From Aureisphaera galaxeae (GTDB taxonomy: Bacteria; Bacteroidota; Bacteroidia; Flavobacteriales; Flavobacteriaceae), in the NCBI RefSeq assembly GCF_028561275.1, contig NZ_JAQQTF010000002.1:404812-468811 (forward strand): a DNA stretch of 64,000 bases. Reading direction: 5' to 3'. Both the position numbers and the translations under genes were made by a program. Positions within the stretch are counted from its first letter, which is position 1, and each line of letters starts with the position of its first letter. Under the pieces are notes generated by a model that ran no database searches, had not been told where the DNA came from, and saw only the letters and a program-made list of their open reading frames with translations. Positions 50,596-59,418 of this stretch are shown here, in pieces.

Positions 50596-51411
50596 ATGGA
50601 TATACCAAAGGAAATATACGATCATTATCAAGAGGCTGATGAAGACGGGAGGCTTAAAAGGAGTAAGGGAATTTTGGAATTTGAAAGATCGAAGCAGATC
50701 ATTGAACGGTTTCTGCATGGAAGGAATATGAGAATATTGGATGTGGGAGGTGGAACAGGGGCCTATTCCTTTTGGCTAGCTGAGTTAGGCCATCAGGTCA
50801 TTTTAATGGATCCCATGCCCAGCTTGATAGAGGTGGCTAAGAGAAATCCAAGATCTAAAGAGTTGCATGAGATTTGTCTGGGGGATGTTAGGGAAATAAA
50901 TAGTGAAGAAACCCCTCACGATTTAATTTTATGTTTTGGACCATTTTATCATTTAACCGATTCTGATCAGAGAGAAATAGCACTGCAGGAGCTATTTAGA
51001 AATTTAAAACCCGGTGCTTTCGTATTAATTGCTGGAATTAGTAAATATGTTTCTTTGATTCAATCCGGATTCTTTGACGGAATGCTAGAAGAAGATGTTT
51101 TCAAAAAAATAGTGGAACAAGATTTAAAAGATGGGCAACACAGAAATCCAGTGGATAATACTACCTATTTCACGACCTCTATTTTCATGGAACCTAAGGC
51201 TTTGGAAACAGAAGTATTAAAAGCGGGCTTCGTTAATATTCAAACAATTGCAGTCGAAGGTCCAGGGTGGCTTCATAAAGACCTCAAGGAAATTGTAAAA
51301 GACAATGCAAGGTTAAAGGAATTGATGAGTTGGATTACAAAAGTTGAAGGTATTGAATCGCTAATGGGAATGAGTACGCATTTTATGGTCGTAGGACAGC
51401 GACCTAATTAG
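50596..51411 (+). CDS. Class I SAM-dependent methyltransferase
   Basis: 271 residues. Motif I is ILDVGGGTGAYSFWLAELG at 47-65, followed by HQVILMDPM and the motif IV region HDLILCFGPFYHLTD. The substrate cannot be inferred. It is a single gene of slightly higher A+T use than its neighbours and is flanked by unrelated genes, so it may have been acquired, but the evidence for that is weak. Confidence 0.9.
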   Translation: MDIPKEIYDHYQEADEDGRLKRSKGILEFERSKQIIERFLHGRNMRILDVGGGTGAYSFWLAELGHQVILMDPMPSLIEVAKRNPRSKELHEICLGDVREINSEETPHDLILCFGPFYHLTDSDQREIALQELFRNLKPGAFVLIAGISKYVSLIQSGFFDGMLEEDVFKKIVEQDLKDGQHRNPVDNTTYFTTSIFMEPKALETEVLKAGFVNIQTIAVEGPGWLHKDLKEIVKDNARLKELMSWITKVEGIESLMGMSTHFMVVGQRPN

Positions 51412-51459
51412 CACTAAATCAAAAGCCCTCGCATCATATTGATGCCGAAGTCCAATGCC

Positions 51460-52107
51460 TTACTCGTACTTATTCAACAATCCGAAATCGAAAGGAGTCC
51501 AATAAGAGGCTTTCAAACCACTTTCTTTAAAGCCACTGTTTACCCAAGAATTACAAGTTTTTACAAAGGAATAGCTTCCTTCGGCCTTATAAAAGTGGTC
51601 GTTATGGTAATATCCGGTATTTGGAAGTTCTATTTTGCCACCACTAGCGTCAAGGCTGAACGACTTTAAAATAAAATCATTCAGTTTTTCCAGTTTGTTC
51701 TTGTCAATGGGGACCGCAACCCAACTAGAACGTTTGCTTTTGTGTCGTGTTAGGTGCACAAGGGAAGAACTCTTAAGGAACATGGCCCGAAACGCATTTT
51801 TAAAGGTGAGGTCGCCCCAAGTAGGGGTGTTGAGATAAAAATTTTCATCCCCCCAGCCAAAGGCCACGTATTGATCGTCTTCCAAAAACCTTAAATCCCT
51901 TGAGAGATTTTCACTTAGACTTTCCCTAGGTATGACGATGTCCAAATGTACCCCGTTAGTGCTTAAATAGACGATGTCCGTTCCTTCGGAATTCGAAGAC
52001 GCCTTGTTCACAGTAATGGTAGATAGCAACAATGCAATAAGGAAATAAGCCACAGGGACAGCGATCATGTATCCGAGTACTTTCAGTATTTTTTTGACGA
52101 GTCTCAT
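51460..52107 (-). CDS. TIGR02117 family protein (DUF2459)
   Basis: 215 residues. One membrane segment near residues 10-31 precedes a periplasmic domain. TNGVHLDIVIP, YVAFGWGDENFYLNTPTWGDL and FYKAEGSYSFVKTCNSWVNSGFKESGLKASYWTPFDFGLL identify the TIGR02117/DUF2459 family, sometimes called urease-associated. The Cys-Asn in TCNSW and the conserved His residues suggest a papain-like fold, but no activity is established. Confidence 0.92.
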   Translation of the reverse strand: MRLVKKILKVLGYMIAVPVAYFLIALLLSTITVNKASSNSEGTDIVYLSTNGVHLDIVIPRESLSENLSRDLRFLEDDQYVAFGWGDENFYLNTPTWGDLTFKNAFRAMFLKSSSLVHLTRHKSKRSSWVAVPIDKNKLEKLNDFILKSFSLDASGGKIELPNTGYYHNDHFYKAEGSYSFVKTCNSWVNSGFKESGLKASYWTPFDFGLLNKYE

Positions 52108-52223
52108 CTCTTTGAATGGTTAGTGAATAGGTTTTGGTCAAAAAAAATGCACAGAAACTATGCCATTTTAGACAATTTGGGAATTCACCCTTAATGGATT
52201 AGAATTCATATCTTTATAGGGTT

Positions 52224-52250
52224 ATGAAAATTAGAAAAATTAAAATATGA
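52224..52250 (+). CDS. Possible eight-residue upstream ORF coupled to the LRR gene
   Basis: ATG at 52224 opens a frame reading MKIRKIKI whose TGA overlaps the ATG of the main gene (ATGA). It may help ribosome loading in a region without a Shine-Dalgarno site. Such short frames arise easily by chance in A-rich sequence. Confidence 0.2.
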   Translation: MKIRKIKI

Positions 52251-53398
52251 AATTAAAATTACTCTCCCTCCTATTCTTATTCTCGGGTACGGTAGGATGG
52301 TCACAAATTGTGGACATTCCCGATGCTGCTTTTAAATCTGCCTGTGTTAACTTACCTATAGTCGATTTTGATGGCGACGGTGTTCCCGAAGCGGATGTGG
52401 ATACCAACGACGATGGTGAAATACAGGTAAGTGAAGCCGAAGCCGTCCAGAATTTTTATCCCCGAGGGATAGGAATCCTTTCTATGGAAGGCATAGAAGC
52501 GTTTTCCAATTTGATACGGATCAACTGTAGTCAAAATTCTCTGTCAACATTAGATTTTTCCCAAAACGTCCTTTTGGAAGAAGTGAGCTGCTTTTTTAAT
52601 GTCCTAACGAGTTTGGATGTTACAGGGTTGCCCAATCTAAGAACCTTAAGTTGTGATTTTAACGACCTTACTTCCTTGGATGTCTCGCAGAACCCAAATC
52701 TGGAACGACTGGATTTTCCTTTCAATCAATTTACCAGTATCGATATTTCCCAAAATCCTGCATTGGTTGCTTTGGATGGGGATTCCAATGGTTTAACTAC
52801 GATCGATTTTTCACAAAACCCCGCCTTGGAGGTGCTTTCTATAGAGAGCAATCAATTGACAACGATCGATTTTTCTAACAATCCGTTATTGCGTGTCGTC
52901 GATCTTCACGATAACAATTTTACGCAGTTGGACCTTTCTGCCAATACCAATCTGGATAAACTCTGGTGCTATGAAAACGATTTGGTTTCGCTCGATATTA
53001 GGAACGGAAACAATATGGCCATTTCCATTCTAAATGCATTGGACAATCCGACCTTAGAGTGCATACAGGTAGATGATGTGGTGTTCGCAGGGAATCAGTC
53101 CAACTGGTCCATAGATGATTCAGCATTTTACAGTGAGAATTGCGTTTTGAGTGTTTCGTCTGTTTCTGAAGTGAGCGTATCCATTTACCCGAATCCAACT
53201 ACTTCATCCCTGTTTATAACCGTAGCTGGGACGGAGCAAATTACCGACCTTCAAATTCATGATGTTTTGGGCAGACAAGTATATCGATCTGCAGTACCAA
53301 CGGAGGAAGTGAATGTGAGTAACTTGAAATCTGGGCTGTTTTTCCTAACGGTTACCTCCGAAACGGGAAAAACCACAAAACAATTTATGAAACGGTAG
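52247..53398 (+). CDS. Secreted leucine-rich repeat protein, T9SS sorting domain
   Basis: 383 residues. After a signal peptide (to about 20, VGWSQ), a DxDxDG-type calcium-binding stretch (DFDGDGVPEADVDTNDDGEIQ, about 40-60) precedes leucine-rich repeats of about 21 residues (85-270; LTSLDVSQNPNLERLDFPFNQ pattern) and a T9SS type A sorting domain (about 310-383, SIYPNPTTSSLFITV ... KQFMKR). It is an exported adhesion- or binding-type protein. No partner genes are nearby. Confidence 0.9.
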   Translation: MKLKLLSLLFLFSGTVGWSQIVDIPDAAFKSACVNLPIVDFDGDGVPEADVDTNDDGEIQVSEAEAVQNFYPRGIGILSMEGIEAFSNLIRINCSQNSLSTLDFSQNVLLEEVSCFFNVLTSLDVTGLPNLRTLSCDFNDLTSLDVSQNPNLERLDFPFNQFTSIDISQNPALVALDGDSNGLTTIDFSQNPALEVLSIESNQLTTIDFSNNPLLRVVDLHDNNFTQLDLSANTNLDKLWCYENDLVSLDIRNGNNMAISILNALDNPTLECIQVDDVVFAGNQSNWSIDDSAFYSENCVLSVSSVSEVSVSIYPNPTTSSLFITVAGTEQITDLQIHDVLGRQVYRSAVPTEEVNVSNLKSGLFFLTVTSETGKTTKQFMKR

Positions 53399-53437
53399 CT
53401 TTTTCATCGAACACTTTTCTCTTTAGAGGCATCCCAT

Positions 53438-53445
53438 TATCTTTG
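53438..53445 (+). promoter_or_regulatory. tyrS: -7 promoter element of tyrS
   Basis: TATCTTTG (TAnnTTTG), 17 bases before the ATG. Confidence 0.55.
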
Positions 53446-53462
53446 CGCAAATTGTAAATGAG

Positions 53463-54758
53463 ATGCCGAAAAACTTTGTAGAAGAACTTACTTGGAGAGG
53501 GATGATTCATGATGTCATGCCCGATACCGAAGACCACCTTAATGAAGCCATGCGAGCTGCCTATGTAGGATTTGACCCAACGGCCGATTCCTTACATATT
53601 GGGAATTTGGTTCCTATTATGCTGTTGGCCCATTTTCAGCGATGCGGGCATAAGCCCATTGCTTTGGTTGGAGGGGCTACAGGAATGATTGGAGATCCTT
53701 CTGGAAAATCGGCAGAGCGCAATTTGTTGGATGAAGCAACCCTACGGCACAATCAGGAGTGTGTGCGAACACAACTTTCCCAGTTTTTGGATTTTACCTC
53801 GGGAGCGGATAATGAAGCGGTGATGGTAAACAATTACGATTGGATGAAGGAGTTCAGTTTCTTGGATTTCATTAGGGATGTGGGAAAACACATTACCGTA
53901 AATTACATGATGGCGAAGGATTCGGTAAAGAATAGAATCTCCAACGAAGGTTCTGAAGGAATGTCTTTTACCGAATTTACCTACCAATTGGTGCAGGGAT
54001 ACGATTTCCTTCACTTATACAAAAAAGAAAGTTGTACCCTTCAGTTTGGAGGAAGCGACCAATGGGGTAATATCACCACAGGAACCGAATTGATTCGCCG
54101 TATTGGTGGCGGAAAAGGATATGCCTTAACCTGTCCATTAATTACCAAAAGTGATGGTAGCAAGTTCGGGAAGAGTGAAGGGGGCAATGTTTGGTTGGAC
54201 GCAAAACGAACTTCTCCCTATAAGTTCTATCAATACTGGTTGAATTCCAGCGACGAAGATGCCGAAAAATATATCAAGATTTTCACCTTTTTGGATGAAG
54301 CTACCATAACAAGCTTGGTCGAAGAGCACAAAGAAGCGCCGCATATGCGATTGCTTCAGAAACGATTGGCCAAAGAGGTGACCATTACGGTGCATGGAGA
54401 AGAAAACTATAACAATGCTCTTAAAGCTTCTGAAATTCTCTTCGGAAAGTCAACAAGTGAAGACCTAAAGTCATTGGATTCTGAAACATTCCTTGATGTT
54501 TTTGAAGGCGTTCCCCAAGCTGAACTATCCCTTTCTGAATTGGAAGATGGATTGGATGTCATCGGTGCCTTGGCCGAAAAAACAGGGTTCTTAAAATCGA
54601 ATGGAGAAGCGCGCCGCGCTTTGAAGGAGAATTCCATTTCTGTAAACAAAGAAAAGGTAGGAGAGGGTTATAAGTTGACCTCCAATGATCTTATCAATGA
54701 TACTTTCATATTACTTCAACGAGGTAAGAAGAACTATTTCGTTATTAAAGTAGGATAA
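53463..54758 (+). CDS. tyrS: Tyrosine--tRNA ligase
   Basis: 431 residues. The class I HIGH-like motif is [14 protein letters not shown], with [18 protein letters not shown] after it and [19 protein letters not shown] for tyrosine recognition. The KMSKS-type loop is [17 protein letters not shown], here KFGKS. A C-terminal S4 domain (about 365-431, [24 protein letters not shown]) binds the tRNA. This is the TyrRS form common in Bacteroidota. Confidence 0.97.
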   Translation: MPKNFVEELTWRGMIHDVMPDTEDHLNEAMRAAYVGFDPTADSLHIGNLVPIMLLAHFQRCGHKPIALVGGATGMIGDPSGKSAERNLLDEATLRHNQECVRTQLSQFLDFTSGADNEAVMVNNYDWMKEFSFLDFIRDVGKHITVNYMMAKDSVKNRISNEGSEGMSFTEFTYQLVQGYDFLHLYKKESCTLQFGGSDQWGNITTGTELIRRIGGGKGYALTCPLITKSDGSKFGKSEGGNVWLDAKRTSPYKFYQYWLNSSDEDAEKYIKIFTFLDEATITSLVEEHKEAPHMRLLQKRLAKEVTITVHGEENYNNALKASEILFGKSTSEDLKSLDSETFLDVFEGVPQAELSLSELEDGLDVIGALAEKTGFLKSNGEARRALKENSISVNKEKVGEGYKLTSNDLINDTFILLQRGKKNYFVIKVG

Positions 54759-54763
54759 AAAGA

Positions 54764-54789
54764 AAACCCCTTGCAAGCACAAGGGGTTT
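54764..54789 (+). terminator. Hairpin after tyrS
   Basis: AAACCCCTTG (54764-54773) pairs with CAAGGGGTTT (54780-54789). The T-run is only three bases, so termination may be inefficient. Confidence 0.6.
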
Positions 54790-54883
54790 CCAAACTAACT
54801 AACCAACCAATTATGAAGGATCTTAACATCCCTTTTTCATAACACTGGTTAAGTCGCAGTTTATTTTTATTCCTTACACCACC

Positions 54884-55399
54884 CTACAAAAAATTTGAAA
54901 CTTCCGGATAGGGGATGATCGAGCTAATGAGCAATGCGATGCTGTCCTTTACGATTAAGGTAATACTCAACAAGGTTGCCACTACCAAAATAGACACGGA
55001 CATATTGTCGTCTTTAATGGCTTGAAATTCGTTAATTCCTCGCGTTAGGATAGAAAACAGGAAGAATACGGAAGCATTGATAATGACCGCTGCCAAAAAT
55101 CCGATAAGCAAATAAAGCCCTCCATACTGAACAATGGTGCCTACATCTATCGCATCGGTTTGCGTGGTCGATAAACGGACCATATTGGTAATGGAAGGGA
55201 TGATTTCACTTAAGATAAGGCCTATGGAAAGTACAATTCCTGAGGTGAATACCGTAAATGCTGCATTGCCACCCTTAAGGTCTATGTTCTTAAAGAACAA
55301 CCGGTGCAATATGCTGTACGAAATATAAATAATGACTACTGAAACCAAAATGGCCAGGATAATTTCGAAAAGTGCTAGGGTAAATAGTTTTTCGTTCAT
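54884..55399 (-). CDS. DUF350 membrane protein
   Basis: 171 residues with about four membrane helices. The segment GGNAAFTVFTSGIVLSIGLILSEI, then a helical pair LYLLIGFLAAVIINASVFFLFSIL and a conserved acidic gap, fits DUF350. Members occur beside polyamine- and phage-shock-related genes elsewhere. It lies 7 bp after the transglutaminase-like gene, closing a three-gene operon. Function unknown. Confidence 0.8.
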   Translation of the reverse strand: MNEKLFTLALFEIILAILVSVVIIYISYSILHRLFFKNIDLKGGNAAFTVFTSGIVLSIGLILSEIIPSITNMVRLSTTQTDAIDVGTIVQYGGLYLLIGFLAAVIINASVFFLFSILTRGINEFQAIKDDNMSVSILVVATLLSITLIVKDSIALLISSIIPYPEVSNFL

Positions 55400-55406
55400 C
55401 GTTTTG

Positions 55407-56438
55407 TTATTTGCTGGTTAAAACCACATCCCAATAGGATATGTCGTTGAAATTAGACGGGAGGGTGCCCGCTTCATAATATTTTGCAGTGGTTTCCCAA
55501 ACCACATATTTTTTTCCTCTATATACCTTGTTTAGACCTGTAGCAGGTAAGTTGATTCCCAAAATGGAGTGTCGGTAATGCGAACTGTTCAATATGGCTA
55601 CATCGTAATCGAAGTGCTTTAAAATGGAATAAATAAGCACGGTACGTGTATCGCAGTCTCCCTTCAGATTTTGAAGAAATGCCACCGGATTCTGAATGCC
55701 AAACGGCACATTCCCCATGCAGCACTCTGGGCAATCTTCCAATATTCTCCGAATGGAATGTTCGTATAGATTGGCCTCCAAGCATTCATCCTGAAAAATG
55801 AAGGAATAGGGAATATCCTGAATGCAGCTTACCACCATTTCGGCGAATTCCATTTGATTGAGTCGCCTGTCGGTATGGATCTGTTGAAAGGTATTGATGA
55901 CCAAGTCCAAATAAGGACCGTCTTTCTGATCGATATATTCATACAAATCTCCCCAAAAATTCCCACTTGCCTTCGGCTTATACGTTTGTAAATGGTTCCT
56001 TAAGTAATTAAAATCACTTTCCCGCACCATAAAATCTCCTACGTAATCATTTCCGTAGTTATCTCTCCAAATCCTATGGCTAGAATAGACCGTTACGGTG
56101 TCCAAATCTTCAACAATGGAACTGAGCACTACTCCTTCTTCTTTTTTGAAATTGGTTTCTTCAAAATCCATTTTTAGGGTGTCCAGAAAAACACCTCCCA
56201 GAAACTTGAAGCCAAAAACCAGAAGGCTAAGGATAATGAGATTGACAAGGATACCCTTAATCGTAGGCCTCCCAATCCATTTGTAAGTTAGGAATCCTGC
56301 TAAGACAAGCGCAAGGATACCGGAAGCACGACTCGGAATTTTAAAAACGATTTCTATAAAGATCCAACCAAACAGACTAAGAATTCCAAAAAGGAAAATC
56401 CATAGGCAGCCATTGCTTTTTTGCTTGGGTGAATTCAT
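55407..56438 (-). CDS. Membrane protein with transglutaminase-like domain
   Basis: 343 residues. Three N-terminal membrane segments (about 11-32, 38-54, 62-85) anchor a C-terminal transglutaminase-like domain. The papain-like triad reads as Cys262 in KGDCDTRTVLIYSIL, His290 in SHYRHSILGI and Glu315 in YVVWETTAKYY. A CPECC cluster at 236-240 could bind metal. It may be a cross-linking or peptidase enzyme facing the periplasm. Its start overlaps the LuxE-like stop by 4 bp (ATGA). Confidence 0.82.
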   Translation of the reverse strand: MNSPKQKSNGCLWIFLFGILSLFGWIFIEIVFKIPSRASGILALVLAGFLTYKWIGRPTIKGILVNLIILSLLVFGFKFLGGVFLDTLKMDFEETNFKKEEGVVLSSIVEDLDTVTVYSSHRIWRDNYGNDYVGDFMVRESDFNYLRNHLQTYKPKASGNFWGDLYEYIDQKDGPYLDLVINTFQQIHTDRRLNQMEFAEMVVSCIQDIPYSFIFQDECLEANLYEHSIRRILEDCPECCMGNVPFGIQNPVAFLQNLKGDCDTRTVLIYSILKHFDYDVAILNSSHYRHSILGINLPATGLNKVYRGKKYVVWETTAKYYEAGTLPSNFNDISYWDVVLTSK

Positions 56439-57412
56439 AAAGATACCATCAGGTTGCAGCCACGAATGTCGCTATTGTCAAATCTACCTAAAATTTCGAA
56501 ACTTCCATCGGCATGTTTCTTCCCCAAATCTTGAGTCGCAATAAAGGAACAGGAAAACAGGTTCGCCAGATCGATTATATTCAAGCCTCCCGTTTTTCCA
56601 TGGACCCAAGAAAGTGCGTCTTCAGGATCGCGGGTAAGTACATCCATCCAAGGTGGGCAAAAGAAAAGACCTTTGCCATTAGAGTATGCTTGCGAGAGTA
56701 ATTCGGTCATGCCGTATTCGCTGTGTATATGAGGCACACCAAACCCTTGGCGTAGGTGTTCATGTAACTCTTCCCGAATCATTTCTTTTCGTCTTCCCTT
56801 CATTCCACCAGTTTCCATAACCACCGTATGTTTTAATTGAAATTGATGGGTTTCCAAAAGATCGAGCAACGCGAACGATACTCCAATCAGTAATGTTTTT
56901 TGCCCTTTTGCTTCTAAGGCATGAATTGTTTGGGCCAAAGCATCGTGATCGTATAAGTAGAAATTGCTTTCGGGGTGTTTGCTTTTCTTAATGAGGGCAT
57001 CTACCATATAAATTAGGGAGGAGCCTTCACGTTCCAAATAGGAAGGTAGCAACGCCAAAATAGCCCATTCACCTGGATTTCCGTAGCGCATTTCAAAACC
57101 ATTCAGGAAACTGTGTTCGTAGATTTGGGTTTTGACCACTTTGTGGGTGCTGGTTTGTTGTCCTGTGGTACCACTGCTGGCAAAAGAAATTTGAGATGGC
57201 ATTCCACTGGCAATAACGTCATGTGTCTTAAAAAAGGAAATAGGCAGAAAAGGTATTTTTTCTACGGAAGTTACCTCGATTGGATCTGTATGCAAAAGGT
57301 CGCAGAATTTTCGGTACACGGGTACCTGTTCGTATTGCCATCGAAAAACTTCCAAAGCGGTTGCTTCGAAGGTGCTTGGGGATTGAATTTCGAATATGTT
57401 TTTCTCTAGCAT
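56435..57412 (-). CDS. LuxE-like acyl-protein synthetase / acyltransferase
   Basis: 325 residues from the ATG at 57412; an ATG at 57442 is upstream of the predicted promoter. SFFKTHDVIASGMPSQISFASSGTTGQ is the adenylate-forming loop (SSGTTG), with YGMTELLSQAY as a second acyl-adenylate motif. In luminous bacteria LuxE activates fatty acids; this free-standing version occurs widely in Bacteroidota with unknown substrate. It is first in the operon with the transglutaminase-like and DUF350 genes. Confidence 0.88.
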   Translation of the reverse strand: MLEKNIFEIQSPSTFEATALEVFRWQYEQVPVYRKFCDLLHTDPIEVTSVEKIPFLPISFFKTHDVIASGMPSQISFASSGTTGQQTSTHKVVKTQIYEHSFLNGFEMRYGNPGEWAILALLPSYLEREGSSLIYMVDALIKKSKHPESNFYLYDHDALAQTIHALEAKGQKTLLIGVSFALLDLLETHQFQLKHTVVMETGGMKGRRKEMIREELHEHLRQGFGVPHIHSEYGMTELLSQAYSNGKGLFFCPPWMDVLTRDPEDALSWVHGKTGGLNIIDLANLFSCSFIATQDLGKKHADGSFEILGRFDNSDIRGCNLMVSL

Positions 57413-57439
57413 TACGGGATGCCTTATTGGACGATCACA

Positions 57440-57447
57440 CAAAAATA
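57440..57447 (-). promoter_or_regulatory. -7 promoter element of the LuxE-like operon
   Basis: On the reverse strand TATTTTTG (TAnnTTTG) lies 27 bases before the ATG at 57412. Confidence 0.55.
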
Positions 57448-57454
57448 ACCATAA

Positions 57455-57485
57455 AAAAAGCTTCTGCGGGAAACAGAAGCTTTTT
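57455..57485 (-). terminator. Intrinsic terminator of the lamin-tail gene
   Basis: On the reverse strand AAAAAGCTTCTG pairs with CAGAAGCTTTTT (12 bp) around a seven-base loop, just after the stop at 57506 and before the LuxE-like promoter. Confidence 0.93.
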
Positions 57486-57505
57486 CAAAAAAGTATGTGA
57501 TTCGA

Positions 57506-59206
57506 TTATCTCACAATCAACTTCTTGGTAGAAGTAGCACTTTCTTGAGCAATTTTTACGATGTACATTCCGCTAGTTAATTGAGAAATGTCCAAGGTGT
57601 CGTTGCTCATTGTTTGATCGATTACTTTCTTTCCAGAAATATCGAAAATGGCCACAGTCTTCTCTCCGCTTAATTGAGAAACAATGTTGATTTGTGTTTG
57701 TGCTGGATTCGGGTATAAAACGAAAGCATTGTTGTCGTTATCCCCAATTCCCAATGTAGTAGAAGCATCATTGTTATCACGAGCAGTGATGTAGTATCCT
57801 CCGTCATCGGCTCTTTCAGTAATGATACCTGCAATGAATACAGCATTTGTTGGGATGTCTTGCCCAATGTAGTTCGCATCGAAGAAAGACGTACGGAAAT
57901 TAAAGCTTCCGTCTCCGTTGGTCAAGGAGTATACAGTTCCTACTTCCCAGAATGGGTTTGGTGCTCCACCAATGTCAACTGCTGGGTTAATGCTTACATA
58001 TTCAGATTCGTAATTTTCGGCATTACTGTTCAACTCGGTAATGGATACTTCTTGTGGAGTAACGGTGTTGCCTGTACTGGTAGGTGCTCCTGGATCGGTA
58101 ACAGGAACAAATTGCATCATTCCATTGAAAGAACTCAAAGTACCGATAAGACCAGAAATACCGTCACCAATGGCATAGGTAGTTGTAATGTTGGCAGCTG
58201 TATCATCGATTAGGATGGCTCCAGTAGCGTCCTCGATGAACTTTTGGTTTCTGAAGTCCTGTTGGAAAGTCAAAATCGCTTCTCCCGTTAAGGTATACAC
58301 ATTTCCTTCTACAGATCCTCTTAGCGTAGCGATATCGGAAACATCGGTTCCAGGATCACAGTCGGGAGCGTTGATGGTATTTGTAATGTTACAAAGTGTA
58401 CTGGTAACGGAGTAATCGAAATCTACACCTTCATTCACTCCAGAGATGATGATTTCACCTGTAGCTTGAGAAGAAGGATCGTCTCCAGAGATAGTCCCTT
58501 CGGTTGAGGTGATCGTATACGTATCGGTTCCACCACCTTCAAAGTTTAGAGTAGTAGTGTAAGTGTCGGTTCCAGATGTAATGGCGTCACAGGTTACGTC
58601 TACTACGAATACATTTAGTGCACAAACAGCACCACAGTCAATGTTAGCAGCTCTTAAAGTGGGAGCTCCTACGCAGAAAGTATCACCGCTTCCTCTTTGA
58701 ATGGATTCGATGTCTTTATTTCCGTTGGCATCTTCGTTGTATTGAACACTTAGTCCCAATCCAGCAAGAAGCTCAGGATCGTCATTGTCATTGGTATCGT
58801 AAACGATTGCGTCTATTAAGTTAGTAGAAGTTACAGGGGTTCCGTCAGGGAAGTTGGCAGCACTATCTTGGTAAATGGCGATCGCATCTGCACCATTTTG
58901 AATGGTGTTATCAGCTCCTAAAGCGATATCTACACCGGGTACTGCGTCGCTACCAATGATTAAAAATCCATTAGCATCGGTTGTAAAACCATTAAGGTCT
59001 ACTGTGGTGTAGCTGGTATCTCCGTTTCCGTTATACAGGACAACGATATAGCCATCCAAACTTTGGCTAGGGTTTTGCGACAATAGCTCGATGAACTCCA
59101 TGGTGTCCGTAGAAGTCTGGTCGGCATCAACTTCATTGATCTTTACCGCTTGCGCGAAAGTGAAACTTGCACAGAATAAGGCAAGTAAAAGGGTAATTCT
59201 TCTCAT
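57506..59206 (-). CDS. Secreted lamin-tail-domain protein, T9SS sorting domain
   Basis: 566 residues. A signal peptide (to about 18, FTFAQ) is followed by a lamin-tail-like domain (VKINEVDADQTSTDTMEFIEL, about 20-190), a beta domain with paired Cys residues, an OB-fold/DUF5689-like region (about 300-470, ATLRGSVEGNVYTLTGEAIL) and a T9SS type A sorting domain (about 490-566). Such proteins are secreted adhesion or nuclease-associated scaffolds. It is monocistronic, with a large dyad in its promoter region. Confidence 0.88.
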   Translation of the reverse strand: MRRITLLLALFCASFTFAQAVKINEVDADQTSTDTMEFIELLSQNPSQSLDGYIVVLYNGNGDTSYTTVDLNGFTTDANGFLIIGSDAVPGVDIALGADNTIQNGADAIAIYQDSAANFPDGTPVTSTNLIDAIVYDTNDNDDPELLAGLGLSVQYNEDANGNKDIESIQRGSGDTFCVGAPTLRAANIDCGAVCALNVFVVDVTCDAITSGTDTYTTTLNFEGGGTDTYTITSTEGTISGDDPSSQATGEIIISGVNEGVDFDYSVTSTLCNITNTINAPDCDPGTDVSDIATLRGSVEGNVYTLTGEAILTFQQDFRNQKFIEDATGAILIDDTAANITTTYAIGDGISGLIGTLSSFNGMMQFVPVTDPGAPTSTGNTVTPQEVSITELNSNAENYESEYVSINPAVDIGGAPNPFWEVGTVYSLTNGDGSFNFRTSFFDANYIGQDIPTNAVFIAGIITERADDGGYYITARDNNDASTTLGIGDNDNNAFVLYPNPAQTQINIVSQLSGEKTVAIFDISGKKVIDQTMSNDTLDISQLTSGMYIVKIAQESATSTKKLIVR

Positions 59207-59231
59207 TAGTTATAATTTTAATTTGGTGTTG

Positions 59232-59239
59232 CAAAGATA
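59232..59239 (-). promoter_or_regulatory. -7 promoter element of the lamin-tail gene
   Basis: On the reverse strand TATCTTTG (TAnnTTTG), 25 bases before the ATG at 59206. Confidence 0.6.
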
Positions 59240-59244
59240 AAAAT

Positions 59245-59270
59245 AATACCTAGGTAATTACTAGGGTATT
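59245..59270. promoter_or_regulatory. 26-bp near-perfect dyad, possible operator
   Basis: Arms AATACC and GGTATT flank a GTAATTAC centre with TAG spacers on both sides. The dyad lies just upstream of the -7 element of the lamin-tail gene, between the -7 and -33 regions. A dimeric regulator could bind it. Confidence 0.45.
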
Positions 59271-59418
59271 CTACCTTTTACTATAGGATAATATTCTTTT
59301 ACTTTTTTTTCCTAAATTGTTTCTTCAATGTTACTTAATCGTTAATATGTTGTATCACCGTTAAGTTACGCTCGATAATGGGTTATATTTAACTCGTTTT
59401 AATCAGTAATTGCCAAAA

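Noticed and set aside
50596-51411. Methyltransferase as a recent foreign gene
   Set aside because: Slightly higher A+T and lack of related neighbours were noted, but its promoter is of the normal TAnnTTTG type and no mobile-element traces flank it.
54764-54789. Strong bidirectional terminator after tyrS
   Set aside because: The stem is good but the T-run is only three bases on the forward strand, so it is listed as a weak hairpin.
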